Position numbers and translations under genes: made by a program. The notes beneath the pieces are model-generated. The model made no database searches. It saw only the letters and a program-made list of their open reading frames with translations, and was not told where the DNA came from. From Photobacterium frigidiphilum (lineage in GTDB: Bacteria; Pseudomonadota; Gammaproteobacteria; Enterobacterales; Vibrionaceae), in contig NZ_PYMJ01000047.1 in the NCBI RefSeq assembly GCF_003025615.1, positions 1 to 35,147 on the forward strand: a DNA stretch of 35,147 nt, written 5' to 3'. Positions 7,452 through 16,096 of this stretch are shown in pieces; position 1 is the first letter of the stretch, and every line of letters starts with the position of its first letter.

Positions 7452-8471
7452 ATGGATGGATTCATAAAGACGTTACCTAAGGTTGAGCTGCATTTACACA
7501 TCGAAGGAACGTTAGAGCCAGAACTTATGTTTGCGTTAGCCAAACGCAATAGTATTGATTTACCCTATGAGAGTGTTGCTCAAGTACAAGCAGCCTATGA
7601 TTTTGATGATCTACAATCTTTTCTCGATCTTTATTATCAGGGTGCTCAAGTGTTGTTACACGAGCAAGATTTTTATGATTTGACGTGGGCTTACTTAAAA
7701 AGATGTAAGACGGATCACGTTATTCATACTGAGATCTTTTTTGACCCCCAAATGCACACTGCCCGTGGTGTTCCTTTTGATGCCGTTATTAACGGTATAA
7801 CTCGTGCGTTAGAGGATGGCCAAGAACAACTTAATATCAGTAGCCACACGATTATGTGCTTTCTACGTCATTTAAGCGAAGAAGATGCGATTGAAACCCT
7901 TCAGCAAGCATTGCCATATAAAGATAAAATCATTGGTGTTGGTTTAGATTCATCTGAGCAAGGTCATCCACCTGAAAAATTCAAGCGTGTTTTTGAGCAA
8001 GCAAAAGAACTTGGCTTTTTGACGGTCGCACACGCAGGAGAAGAAGGACCAGCTAGTAATATTTGGGATGGGTTAGACATGTTGCACATATCTCGTGTCG
8101 ATCACGGAGTGAGGTGCATTGAAGATGAATCATTAGTACAGCATTTAGTGGAAAAGCAAATACCACTCACTGTCTGTCCATTATCGAATGTAAAGCTTAA
8201 AGTGTTTGATCATATGCGTGATCACAATATTGTCGAGTTATTGCGCAAAGGATTATGTGTGACGGTAAATTCTGATGATCCTGCTTATTTTGGTGGTTAT
8301 ATGGTAGATAACTTCCTTGCTGTTGCGCATGCTCTTAACCCATCAAAACGCGAACTGGCTAAGTTTACCGAGAATGCAATCGAAGCAAGCTTTCTCACAT
8401 TGGAAGAGAAAACTGCCTTGAAAGAAGTGCTGCAACATTATATTGATAAGCAATTAAAGCCCATTCTATGA
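7452..8471 (+). CDS. Adenine deaminase, type 2 (adenosine/AMP deaminase superfamily)
   Basis: A 339-residue amidohydrolase. Zinc ligands H14 and H16 lie in ELHLHIEGT, with H194 and catalytic E197 in VAHAGEEG, H218 in RVDHGVR and D275-D276 in SDDPAYFGG. Several blocks (EGTLEPELMFALAKRN, FLDLYYQGA, GLDSSEQGHPPEKF, CPLSNVKL) follow the Pseudomonas Pa0148-type enzymes, which are adenine rather than adenosine deaminases, so the expected reaction is adenine to hypoxanthine plus ammonia in purine salvage. AAAGGGA immediately before ATG 7452 fixes the start; an in-frame ATG at 7437 precedes that ribosome site. Automated annotation would probably call it adenosine deaminase. The gene is monocistronic. 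Confidence 0.9.
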   Translation: MDGFIKTLPKVELHLHIEGTLEPELMFALAKRNSIDLPYESVAQVQAAYDFDDLQSFLDLYYQGAQVLLHEQDFYDLTWAYLKRCKTDHVIHTEIFFDPQMHTARGVPFDAVINGITRALEDGQEQLNISSHTIMCFLRHLSEEDAIETLQQALPYKDKIIGVGLDSSEQGHPPEKFKRVFEQAKELGFLTVAHAGEEGPASNIWDGLDMLHISRVDHGVRCIEDESLVQHLVEKQIPLTVCPLSNVKLKVFDHMRDHNIVELLRKGLCVTVNSDDPAYFGGYMVDNFLAVAHALNPSKRELAKFTENAIEASFLTLEEKTALKEVLQHYIDKQLKPIL

Positions 8472-8559
8472 ATATATGAGCTGTGAATACGGGTGTGCCA
8501 TCAAATTTTTTCCATCACGACACATTCGTTTTTTCTTTCAAACATCAAACATTCAAATG

Positions 8560-9120
8560 CTAAAAGAACGAACGTTGTAACCACTGTTTCATTCTATCCA
8601 TCATGCTGGTGGCTGGCTTATTTGCTTGCGCATTATCAACACTAATATAATAAGCTTGCATAAAACCAGAACGAAGCGTGTCGGTATGTGTAGATGAATC
8701 ACTTTCTTTATCATCCGATAGCAGGTTAGCAACCTCTGTTGCGTGATCATTTGCGTAGCTAAAATCAATATCCTGATAGCCTTGAACGAGTAACCACAAT
8801 GTTGTGATAACAATAAGCTGGTTACTATCTGTTGGTACTAACTTATCAGCATGTTCTTTACCTACTGTTTTCTTAAAGACTTGCTGCATATTATGAAGGC
8901 TTTGACGCTTTTGCTCAAAATCCAGTTGAGCTTCGTTCTGAGCCTTGGTCATTACGCCTAGTAGTAAATCATGACGAGGGCTATCAGGCTTTTGCTGGCA
9001 TATAGAGTTAAAAAAAGGCGAACAAACCGTAATAAACTGGTCAAGTTCGATGCGTTGCTGATCATCAAAGGTGAGTTGCTCTAAGCCTATTGCTTTTAGT
9101 TCGGTTAGTAAGTCTGTCAT
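8560..9120 (-). CDS. Hypothetical protein, 186 residues
   Basis: Starts MTDLLTELKAIGLEQL and ends MKQWLQRSFF. It is hydrophilic, probably mostly helical, with an acidic serine/threonine stretch (SDDKESDSSTHTDT) near residue 140. There is no signal peptide and no clear membrane segment. TTAGAG lies just ahead of the ATG. I do not recognise a family. It converges with the adenine deaminase gene and diverges from the glutathione peroxidase gene 145 bases away. Confidence 0.7.
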   Translation of the reverse strand: MTDLLTELKAIGLEQLTFDDQQRIELDQFITVCSPFFNSICQQKPDSPRHDLLLGVMTKAQNEAQLDFEQKRQSLHNMQQVFKKTVGKEHADKLVPTDSNQLIVITTLWLLVQGYQDIDFSYANDHATEVANLLSDDKESDSSTHTDTLRSGFMQAYYISVDNAQANKPATSMMDRMKQWLQRSFF

Positions 9121-9265
9121 GCTCTAAGTCATTAAGTACAAAAATCTTTCCACATTATACGTGATTAGGTTGGAAAAATAACGAATTAGATATTTGACTC
9201 TAAAATCACTTGCTATAGTGGAAGCAGAATGGATTTTTAATCCCCATATACGTGTGAGAATGACG

Positions 9266-9748
9266 ATGACGACTTTTTATGACATATCAGCAGATAATAT
9301 ACGTGGTGAAAGCGTATCGATGAATGAGTTTGCAGGCAAGCTCGTACTTGTAGTAAACACGGCGAGTGAATGTGGTTTTACGCCTCAATATCGCGGCTTA
9401 CAAGATTTGTATGCAAAATATAAAGGTCAGGGTTTAGTGATTATTGGTTTTCCATGCAATCAATTTGGTGGGCAAGAGCCGGGTGAGAATAAAGATATCG
9501 CTGAATCATGTTTGATTAATTACGGTGTCGATTTTCCAATGTTTGCGAAAGTTGATGTAAATGGTGCGGATAGTCACGCGCTATTTCAATATTTAGTGAA
9601 AGCATTGCCCGGTACATTTGGCTCTAAGGTGAAATGGAATTTTACTAAATTCATGATTAGTCGTGAGGGTAAACCATTAAAGCGTTTTGCTCCTACCAAG
9701 AAACCAGAATCGATGGAAGCAGATATTGTTCGAGCGTTAAAGGCATAA
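9266..9748 (+). CDS. Glutathione peroxidase (thioredoxin-like peroxidase)
   Basis: A 160-residue protein. The peroxidatic residue is cysteine (C36 in NTASECGFTP) rather than selenocysteine. The catalytic tetrad is completed by Q70 in FPCNQFGGQEP and W124-N125 in KWNFTKF. Bacterial cysteine enzymes of this family reduce hydrogen peroxide and organic or lipid peroxides, often with thioredoxin as donor. The frame is open further upstream, but GAGA at 9256-9259 suits ATG 9266 and the family normally begins at this point. It is a single gene with the CHAD gene converging from its right. Confidence 0.92.
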   Translation: MTTFYDISADNIRGESVSMNEFAGKLVLVVNTASECGFTPQYRGLQDLYAKYKGQGLVIIGFPCNQFGGQEPGENKDIAESCLINYGVDFPMFAKVDVNGADSHALFQYLVKALPGTFGSKVKWNFTKFMISREGKPLKRFAPTKKPESMEADIVRALKA

Positions 9749-9834
9749 CCATATGCTTGTTATCGTCAAATAATCGAATGTTAAATGATGAAAACGCCGT
9801 TGGATGTTATCGAGTAGATACAGTCTAGGTGGCG

Positions 9835-10815
9835 TCATTCGTTTGATGTCGGCGGTAGAGCGTAAAGTGCATCATAGCTCTCAATATTTGTTGAATCAGT
9901 GAATTGAGAGAGTTGCTTTATGATGTTCTGTTTTGTTACGAGGTGCTCTTTTTGAGTAATTATGAGTAATTGATCTACTGCTAGGTACCGATGGCTGGTG
10001 GGTTTACGAGCGGTTAAATAGTCTGCTAAGAATATCTGCTGAACGGAAGAGTCATTAAATAACCCTAAGCTGTCTTGTAACACTTTTAATGTGGAAATTT
10101 GTTTGGTAATGATTTCGTTTGAAAATAGGGGAGAAAAATACGCCAATAAGTAACGTAACTTTTTACATTCAATACGCAGATGATGAATGTCATCATCGCT
10201 ACTATTTAGGGTTAATGCTTGGCATATAATCAATACTTTATGGTATCGATTATCGATCATTTCTTTTCCATATATCAGGCTTGGTTCTTTCCCCTCATCT
10301 AATGGATTCTGTCTTAATTGTTCAATCACTTCTTTTATTTCTTGGCACTGTTGCTGATAATCGTCTGTTTTTATCCATAGCTTTACCTCTTTAAAGCTTT
10401 TTCTACGATGGCTTTGCAAATCATCAAAAAAACGTGCTAACCCTTGATGATGTTTGTGTTCTAAGCAATCAAAGTAGTCATCCATCTTTAGTAGGTAGAC
10501 ATCTAGATCGCGTAGTCGATTGGTTTTTTGCATCAATATCTTTAGGTTACTTGTTAATGCTTTACTATGTTCAGGTTGAAAAACACCTTTCATCAACGTT
10601 GTGATAGCACGGCATCTACGAAGCGATACTCTATATTGATGTAAAAATTCACTGTCATCATCTCTTAGCAATCCAGACTCATGTTTACGAGCATGATTAA
10701 ACTCAGCAAAGAGATAAGAATGAACGGGAAGATAAACCTCTTTTTTAGCTGATAGTTTAATTTTGTCTTTCTTACGTGAAGGAAGTGCTAATTTATCCCG
10801 CTTCGTTACATTCAT
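9835..10815 (-). CDS. CHAD domain protein
   Basis: A 326-residue, strongly charged helical protein. The two CHAD repeats are marked by HQYRVSLRRCRAITTLMKG and HHLRIECKKLRYLLAYF, whose histidines and arginine/lysine rows make the basic groove. The C-terminal repeat continues KVLQDSLGLFNDSS. CHAD domains bind inorganic polyphosphate and often accompany CYTH phosphatases; no CYTH domain is fused or adjacent here. The N-terminal 30 residues are very basic (KRDKLALPSRKKDKIKLSAKK). AAGGGG precedes the ATG at proper spacing. It shares a 360-base divergent region with hpd. Confidence 0.88.
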   Translation of the reverse strand: MNVTKRDKLALPSRKKDKIKLSAKKEVYLPVHSYLFAEFNHARKHESGLLRDDDSEFLHQYRVSLRRCRAITTLMKGVFQPEHSKALTSNLKILMQKTNRLRDLDVYLLKMDDYFDCLEHKHHQGLARFFDDLQSHRRKSFKEVKLWIKTDDYQQQCQEIKEVIEQLRQNPLDEGKEPSLIYGKEMIDNRYHKVLIICQALTLNSSDDDIHHLRIECKKLRYLLAYFSPLFSNEIITKQISTLKVLQDSLGLFNDSSVQQIFLADYLTARKPTSHRYLAVDQLLIITQKEHLVTKQNIIKQLSQFTDSTNIESYDALYALPPTSNE

Positions 10816-11175
10816 TACTACCCCTTTTTATGCATTACTAAGTATAAGAATACACCTTTAAAAACATAACGCTGTAAAGCTAAGCAAACTGATAGCAAAA
10901 CTGCATAAATAAAAATTGTGTTAAACACATAAAGTGCAGATAACGAGTGTTATGCCAGATTGCTATAGACTCTTCATCGCAGAAAGCTGGTTAGTTCATT
11001 CAAATTAATGAATGGCAAGGCATGTTTACGCCAGATGTTTACATTTTGTTAACATTGTTTTGTCGTGTGACTTCTCATCATCAGCTCATTAATGCTAATC
11101 CTATAAGTAGTAACGAAGATTGATAAAACAATTAAGTGGCTAACATTAATGCCAACACAAAGTGAGGATAAACGG
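10816..11175. promoter_or_regulatory. Divergent regulatory region of the CHAD gene and hpd
   Basis: There is no gene here. Two dyads are visible: TGTGTT-A-AACACA (10917-10929), and ATGTTTAC-ATTTT-GTTAACAT (11035-11055, one mismatch), the latter about 120 bases before the hpd start. TTTAC also occurs twice in the stretch 11024-11042. A TTTACA half-site resembles half a TyrR box, but its partner is missing, so I do not assign a regulator. Confidence 0.35.
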
Positions 11176-12252
11176 ATGGAAAACACTAACTTTAATCCAA
11201 TGGGAACGGATGGCTTTGAGTTTGTCGAATATACAGCGCCAACCCCAGAAGGTATTGCTAATCTAAAAAACCTATTTCGACTAATGGGTTTTGCTGAAGT
11301 TGCAAAACATAAACATAAAGCAGTGTGGCTATTCCGACAAGGTGACATTAATTTCATAGTTAATAGCGAAAGCCATTCACAAGCTGCAGGATTTGCGAGT
11401 ACGCATGGTGCAAGCGTAAATGCCATGGCGTTTCGTGTTGCCGATTCTAATACAGCATTGGCTTATGCGGTAGAAAAAGGTGCTACGGCATGTGCAGCGC
11501 AAGCAGGACCGATGGAACTGAATATTCCAGCTATTTATGGCATTGGTGAATCGCTTATTTATCTGGTTGATCGTTTCGGTGAGCATGATATTTATGAAAT
11601 CGATTTTGATTACTATCCTGATTATAAGCAGCGTTTAGCCAGTTTAGATGCTGGTTTAGAAAATTTAGATCACCTTACCCACAACGTAAAACGTGGCAAC
11701 ATGGATCTTTGGGCGAGCTTCTATGAGAAAATTGCCAACTTTCATGAGATTCGCCATTTTGATATAAAAGGTAAATCGACAGGGCTACTTTCGCGTGCCT
11801 TAACCGCGCCATGCGGTAAAATTCGCATCCCAATTAATGAATCACACGATGATAAATCACAAATTGCAGAATACCTTGAGAAATACAACGGTGAAGGTAT
11901 TCAGCATATCGCGCTAAGCACCCAAGATATTTACAGTACCGTCAAAAAGCTGAAAGAGGGGGGATTACCCTTTATGGAAACACCTCACACCTATTATGAA
12001 GGTGTTAATAAGAGGGTGACGGGACATGTAGAAGATGTGGCAAAGCTTAAAGATCTTAATATTCTGATTGATGGTGACGATACCGGCATTCTCTTACAGA
12101 TTTTCACGAATACTGTTATTGGTCCTGTGTTCTTTGAAATTATTCAGCGCAAGGGTAATGAAGGGTTTGGTGAGGGCAACTTCCAAGCATTGTTTGAGTC
12201 TATCGAGTTAGATCAAATACGCCGTGGTGTGATTGATGCGACAGAAGAGTAG
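11176..12252 (+). CDS. hpd: 4-hydroxyphenylpyruvate dioxygenase
   Basis: A 358-residue enzyme converting 4-hydroxyphenylpyruvate to homogentisate in tyrosine catabolism. It has two vicinal-oxygen-chelate halves. The iron ligands are H166 (LDHLTHNV), H244 (IQHIALST) and E321 (PVFFEIIQRKG). The substrate-binding C-terminal helix GNEGFGEGNFQALFESIE is intact. The start is ATG 11176 because GAGG lies eight bases ahead; an upstream ATG at 11149 adds nine residues with no ribosome site. It stands about 17 kb from the rest of the homogentisate pathway (28.2-34.9 kb) and so is likely controlled separately. In some vibrios the product of this enzyme accumulates as brown pyomelanin when hmgA is inactive; here hmgA looks intact. 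Confidence 0.95.
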   Translation: MENTNFNPMGTDGFEFVEYTAPTPEGIANLKNLFRLMGFAEVAKHKHKAVWLFRQGDINFIVNSESHSQAAGFASTHGASVNAMAFRVADSNTALAYAVEKGATACAAQAGPMELNIPAIYGIGESLIYLVDRFGEHDIYEIDFDYYPDYKQRLASLDAGLENLDHLTHNVKRGNMDLWASFYEKIANFHEIRHFDIKGKSTGLLSRALTAPCGKIRIPINESHDDKSQIAEYLEKYNGEGIQHIALSTQDIYSTVKKLKEGGLPFMETPHTYYEGVNKRVTGHVEDVAKLKDLNILIDGDDTGILLQIFTNTVIGPVFFEIIQRKGNEGFGEGNFQALFESIELDQIRRGVIDATEE

Positions 12253-12297
12253 TGGAAATTAGACTGTAAAAGATAAAGCCAGTCGATCTCTGACGAA

Positions 12298-12325
12298 TAA
12301 GAGCAAGCGCCTAGGCTTGCTCTTA
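12298..12325. terminator. Bidirectional terminator hairpin between hpd and the phospholipase D-like gene
   Basis: TAAGAGCAAGC (12298-12308) and GCTTGCTCTTA (12315-12325) form a perfect 11-base stem around a six-base loop, placed between two converging genes. The T-tract is short on both strands. Confidence 0.7.
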
Positions 12326-12339
12326 ATCTGAGTGCTTAC

Positions 12340-13908
12340 CTAAAGGTGTTTTTCTATTGGAAGCAGCCCTGAAAACCAAGCTCCAAATCGTAGCCAAATG
12401 CTGGTGTCGGGTTCTGTATTGTACTGCTTGCCCGTTATATCATCGACCCAAGCGATATCACCATCGTTATCAAGTTTTAAACGATAAGTTGTATTCTTTA
12501 GGGAAGATAAAATGGCTTGTATTGATTGTTCTGCAAATTGAGGAGAATCTACGAAAACGCCCATTTCAGTATTCAAATAAGCAGATCGGGGATCGAAATT
12601 ATAAGACCCAACAAAGGTTTTATATTGATCTATGATGAAGACTTTTGCATGTAAGCTGGTACGTGAACTGCCTAACCAAGAGTGCTTTTTGTCTTGTTCT
12701 TGTCCCACTTTAACTTCATACAACTTAACACCACTGTCTAATAATATTTTACGCCTTTTCGCGTACCAGCCATGGACTGAAAATACGTCGTTCGAGGCTA
12801 AGGAATTAGTAATAACGGTAATGTCGATTCCTTGACGAGCGGCATTAGCTAACGCTTTCGCCCCTTCTTCTGTCGGAACAAAATAAGGGGAAATAATGAG
12901 CAAGCTGTTTTCTGTTTGTTTAAGAACCGCAGAAATTTTATGTAGCAATAAGCCGTCATCAGATTGATTGGTAGGGTTGTCTGCATTTACTTTATTCGGT
13001 GAGTCGTAACTTAATTTAGCGTTACTCCAGTACAGCGGAAGGGAATGTTCCATTAGTCGTTGTATAACGGGGAGCTCTTTAAGTGATTTCGCGTAGTCAG
13101 AGCGTGTTAGATAAATTAGTTTGGACTCTTTCCATGCATCTAAATCAGCTTTTGTTATTGGCTTCACATTACCAACTAAGTGTTCAACGGGTGTTGCAGG
13201 CTCACTGTTCCAATATACGTCAAATTGGTGGGCAATATCAGGAATAACCTTGCCTAATAGAAGCAAGTCAATATCACCGAATTCAACATTGTTATTGGCT
13301 GAGAAATATTCATCACCGATATTTCGACCGCCAATAATGGCGAAAGCGCCGTCAGCAATCATTGCCTTATTATGCATACGACGGTTCAAACGGTTAAAAT
13401 CACCGAGAAAACCAACAGCCCGCATGCTTCGGTTTTCAAACGGGTTAAACAAGCGGAGTTCTACATTAGGGTGGGCGGCGATTTTGGCTAATGCAGCATC
13501 ATTACGAGCTTGCATGTCATCTAAAAGAATTCTAACGCGTACTCCACGCTCTGCTGCTTGATATAAATACCATGTCATCAGTGAACTTGTGCTGTCATCG
13601 CGATAAATATAGTACTGAATATCTAAACTTTTTTCTGCACCATAAATCATTGCTAGTCGCATAAAATAAGCTTCTTGACCGTCACCTAACGGATAGAACC
13701 CCGTTTTATCAGGGTGTGCAGTAATATAAGGAGCTGCATACTTTGAAAGGCTCGTATGCTTATTGGCAGGGATCGAGTACATCACTTCCTTTTCTTGTTC
13801 TATATGTTTAGCGCAACCCGTTAACGCTAAAATGGTACACGCTAATAACCAAATTGATGATAATTTAAGAAAAGGTGTACTAGGTTGAACTCGCCTAAAA
13901 AGAAGCAT
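12340..13908 (-). CDS. Phospholipase D-like lipoprotein (cardiolipin synthase C-like)
   Basis: A 522-residue protein with two HKD motifs: H179-N-K181-AMIAD186 followed by GGRNIGDEYF, and HAKVFIID followed by GSYNFDPRSAYLNTEMG. This paired arrangement is that of ClsC/YmdC-type enzymes, which exchange phosphatidyl groups between phospholipids to make cardiolipin, or of periplasmic PLD-like hydrolases. The N-terminus is a lipoprotein signal ending LTG-C32, so the enzyme is predicted to be anchored at a membrane facing the periplasm; the residue after the cysteine is alanine, suggesting outer-membrane sorting. No strong ribosome site precedes ATG 13908. No clsC partner of the ymdB type is adjacent. 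Function within the superfamily is inferred. Confidence 0.85.
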   Translation of the reverse strand: MLLFRRVQPSTPFLKLSSIWLLACTILALTGCAKHIEQEKEVMYSIPANKHTSLSKYAAPYITAHPDKTGFYPLGDGQEAYFMRLAMIYGAEKSLDIQYYIYRDDSTSSLMTWYLYQAAERGVRVRILLDDMQARNDAALAKIAAHPNVELRLFNPFENRSMRAVGFLGDFNRLNRRMHNKAMIADGAFAIIGGRNIGDEYFSANNNVEFGDIDLLLLGKVIPDIAHQFDVYWNSEPATPVEHLVGNVKPITKADLDAWKESKLIYLTRSDYAKSLKELPVIQRLMEHSLPLYWSNAKLSYDSPNKVNADNPTNQSDDGLLLHKISAVLKQTENSLLIISPYFVPTEEGAKALANAARQGIDITVITNSLASNDVFSVHGWYAKRRKILLDSGVKLYEVKVGQEQDKKHSWLGSSRTSLHAKVFIIDQYKTFVGSYNFDPRSAYLNTEMGVFVDSPQFAEQSIQAILSSLKNTTYRLKLDNDGDIAWVDDITGKQYNTEPDTSIWLRFGAWFSGLLPIEKHL

Positions 13909-14001
13909 ATTAAATAGTTATCTACGATATTTATAAGGTTAATAAAAGTGTAACTGCGTTTGCTTGGCTATTGGTGCTTTTTTTATATTTTAGCGATAAA
14001 A

Positions 14002-14032
14002 AAAGAGGCTCATCAAGTTGATGAACCTCTTT
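14002..14032 (-). terminator. Rho-independent terminator of the 14059-15129 gene
   Basis: AAAGAGGCTCATCAA pairs with TTGATGAACCTCTTT with one mismatch. On the minus strand the stem is followed by a run of T (complement of 13998-14004). Confidence 0.85.
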
Positions 14033-14058
14033 AAGAAGGGTGTTTGTGTATATGTGTA

Positions 14059-15129
14059 TTAACTTTCTGTTAAGCCATGCCATTGGTAATGATTATTTGG
14101 TTTTTTACTGACAAAACCTTCATCGAGTAATTGCTTAAAAATACCATCAATATCATCACTGCTTGTTTTAAGAAACCTTGCCATTGCACGTTTACTACAA
14201 TTTACTTGGTTTTTACTTAATGCGTCGACCGCTTGTTCGTATAATGTTTTAGGTTCAACGTCTTCTTGTTCTTTCGCGGCTGTTTCCATCATTTCAGCAT
14301 TGATTTCGCTGGTGCCAATATCAGATGGATTAAGCGTATGCGTTAATAGCTCTGGGCTTTTAGGTTCAGTGTTATTGAAAGCATCGATAGTGATTGGGTT
14401 GATTCGACGGAACTGGTTACGAAAACGTTGTTCTTCACCAATTAAACCAACAAAGAACGCAGCAAAGAAATCGAGAAGTACTGATAGAAAAATTACCAAA
14501 CCAAGTTGAGCGGTTTGTGTACCAATATTCAACGATTTTGCCAGACTATCAATTAAACCTAGTACTGAACCTTGTCCAACAATAGGTAAGCTATCACGTT
14601 GCATCGCCAGTTCTTGTTGCTGAATACGTAACTTTTCATTTTCTTTTTGAATACGTGCAACGCCCATCGCAATACGTTCCATTTGGATGTATTTTTCTGC
14701 GGCATCATTATTCAATGCTATTTGTTGATCAATAGATTCAATCTGCATGTTAAATGTATTGATTTTACTTTGTTGAACATTCACGTGGCCTTGTGCTTTA
14801 TTCGTTGCACTGTTAATGCCCCCGACAGAGCCACCAATCGAAATAGCAGCAAGAACTGCATAGAATGTGAAGGCAGAAAAGGTGCCGCTGTAATTACGAC
14901 GAGATTTACGCTCGCCAACTTCATACCAAGCAAAAAACTTACCTAGTTCAAAAATAACCGCTAAACCACCGAATAACACCTTCATCAATGGATCGTCATC
15001 GATTGACAAGAATAGAAGCAGAGAAAAGACAATAGACGCAAGGATAGATGCGCCAGTAAAGCTATAAACCGTCCACATTGCGAACGTCCCTTTCGGGTAT
15101 CTTACTGGTAAATTTTCGTTGTAAAGCAT
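14059..15129 (-). CDS. Membrane protein with coiled coil and possible winged-helix tail, function unknown
   Basis: A 356-residue protein I do not recognise. There are three transmembrane segments near residues 17-42, 46-68 and 83-107, then a 65-residue charged, glutamine-rich coiled coil (about 115-180), and a fourth membrane segment at about 207-235 (LGLVIFLSVLLDFFAAFFVG). The last 120 residues are soluble. From about residue 290 they read like a small helix-turn-helix or winged-helix unit (QVNCSKRAMARFLKTSSDD, FKQLLDEGFVSKKPNNHYQW). This could be a membrane-tethered DNA-binding or signalling protein. The start has no clear ribosome site. It is transcribed alone and has its own terminator. 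Confidence 0.75.
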   Translation of the reverse strand: MLYNENLPVRYPKGTFAMWTVYSFTGASILASIVFSLLLFLSIDDDPLMKVLFGGLAVIFELGKFFAWYEVGERKSRRNYSGTFSAFTFYAVLAAISIGGSVGGINSATNKAQGHVNVQQSKINTFNMQIESIDQQIALNNDAAEKYIQMERIAMGVARIQKENEKLRIQQQELAMQRDSLPIVGQGSVLGLIDSLAKSLNIGTQTAQLGLVIFLSVLLDFFAAFFVGLIGEEQRFRNQFRRINPITIDAFNNTEPKSPELLTHTLNPSDIGTSEINAEMMETAAKEQEDVEPKTLYEQAVDALSKNQVNCSKRAMARFLKTSSDDIDGIFKQLLDEGFVSKKPNNHYQWHGLTES

Positions 15130-15541
15130 AAGAGGCTATCTGTATTTAGGGCAAAATGCACACAAGCGTGACGGGCATGCCGACAAGCTATAAAAAGGGA
15201 GCATAGGATACCCTAAAAAACACCCTAAGCCCTTATAAAACACGGGTTGCGGCGTCTTCTCGATGAAAATTCACACGCCGCTTTCATAACTGTTCAAAGC
15301 TTAATCAATGAGGTGAGATAAACGCTTCAATAACATACATCACGTGCTACATAGTGAAAGAAACATAAGGCGCTATCCGCTTATATACGGTACACAAAGT
15401 GTACTGCACACTATTGAAATACACTTGTTGTAAATTTGTTAAATCAAAGCTAGATTAATTACTTCAAGCGGTTGTTTGAATTTTAAAGCGTCGCACTTGA
15501 ATGTTTCATTAACTGCTATTCATTAAAAGCAAGGAGCTAAC
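15130..15541. other. Divergent intergenic region with one hairpin
   Basis: About 410 bases without a gene, between the membrane protein and the thioesterase. GCGGCGT (15249-15255) and ACGCCGC (15275-15281) can form a hairpin with a 19-base loop. No T-tract makes it a terminator. Nothing else stands out. Confidence 0.4.
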
Positions 15542-15994
15542 ATGATTGACATGCTGAAAGGTTACCCAGTGATTACAGAAATCCCTGTGGCATGGGGGGA
15601 AATGGACGCGTTAAATCACGTGAATAATGTGGTGTACTTTCGTTATATGGAAACTGCACGTATTGATTACTTTAATAAAGTACAGTTGATGGAAGATATG
15701 AAATTGACCGGTGTTGGCCCTGTATTGGGTGAAACAACATGCCGCTATAAGCTACCAGTCACTTTCCCGGATACGCTATATGTTGGCTCTCGCGTATCTG
15801 AAATTAAAGACGATCGTTTCACCATGACGTATGAAATTTATAGTAAGAAGTTAAATGCAATAACGACTGTCGGTAGTGCAAAAGTCGTTATGTTTAATTT
15901 TAAGAATAAAAAGCCAGATAATTTGTCTCAGCATTTACGCGATACCATTATCAATATTGAAGGGGATGCATTGAAAGTGGTAGAAAGAGTATAA
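15542..15994 (+). CDS. Acyl-CoA thioesterase, 4HBT hotdog family (YbgC/FadM-like)
   Basis: A 150-residue single hotdog domain. The catalytic loop GEMD22ALNHVNNVVYFRYMETAR matches the 4-hydroxybenzoyl-CoA thioesterase pattern (Asp, then His-Val-Asn-Asn, then Tyr-Phe-x-Tyr, Glu). Members hydrolyse acyl-CoA to free acid and CoA in the cytoplasm; chain length or aromatic preference cannot be read from the sequence. AAGGAG five bases before ATG 15542 makes the start secure. It stands alone, converging with ohr. Confidence 0.88.
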   Translation: MIDMLKGYPVITEIPVAWGEMDALNHVNNVVYFRYMETARIDYFNKVQLMEDMKLTGVGPVLGETTCRYKLPVTFPDTLYVGSRVSEIKDDRFTMTYEIYSKKLNAITTVGSAKVVMFNFKNKKPDNLSQHLRDTIINIEGDALKVVERV

Positions 15995-16048
15995 GGCTCT
16001 ACTGCTGTATATATCGATGTAATTTATCGTTTCATAGCTAAAAAAAGA

Positions 16049-16080
16049 CATGTAGCAGTCTTTAAAGGCACTGCTACATG
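16049..16080 (-). terminator. Terminator of ohr
   Basis: CATGTAGCAGT (16049-16059) and ACTGCTACATG (16070-16080) form a perfect 11-base stem. On the minus strand it is followed by TCTTTTTTT. It may also stop read-through from the thioesterase gene. Confidence 0.85.
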
Positions 16081-16096
16081 ACTAGTTACAGATTGC

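Noticed and set aside
11026..11043. TyrR box ahead of hpd
   Set aside because: A TTTACA half-site is present, but the matching TGTAAA half at six-base spacing is not.
13121..13561. 146-residue plus-strand frame opposite the phospholipase D-like gene
   Set aside because: Antisense shadow of the HKD-motif region; no recognisable protein features.
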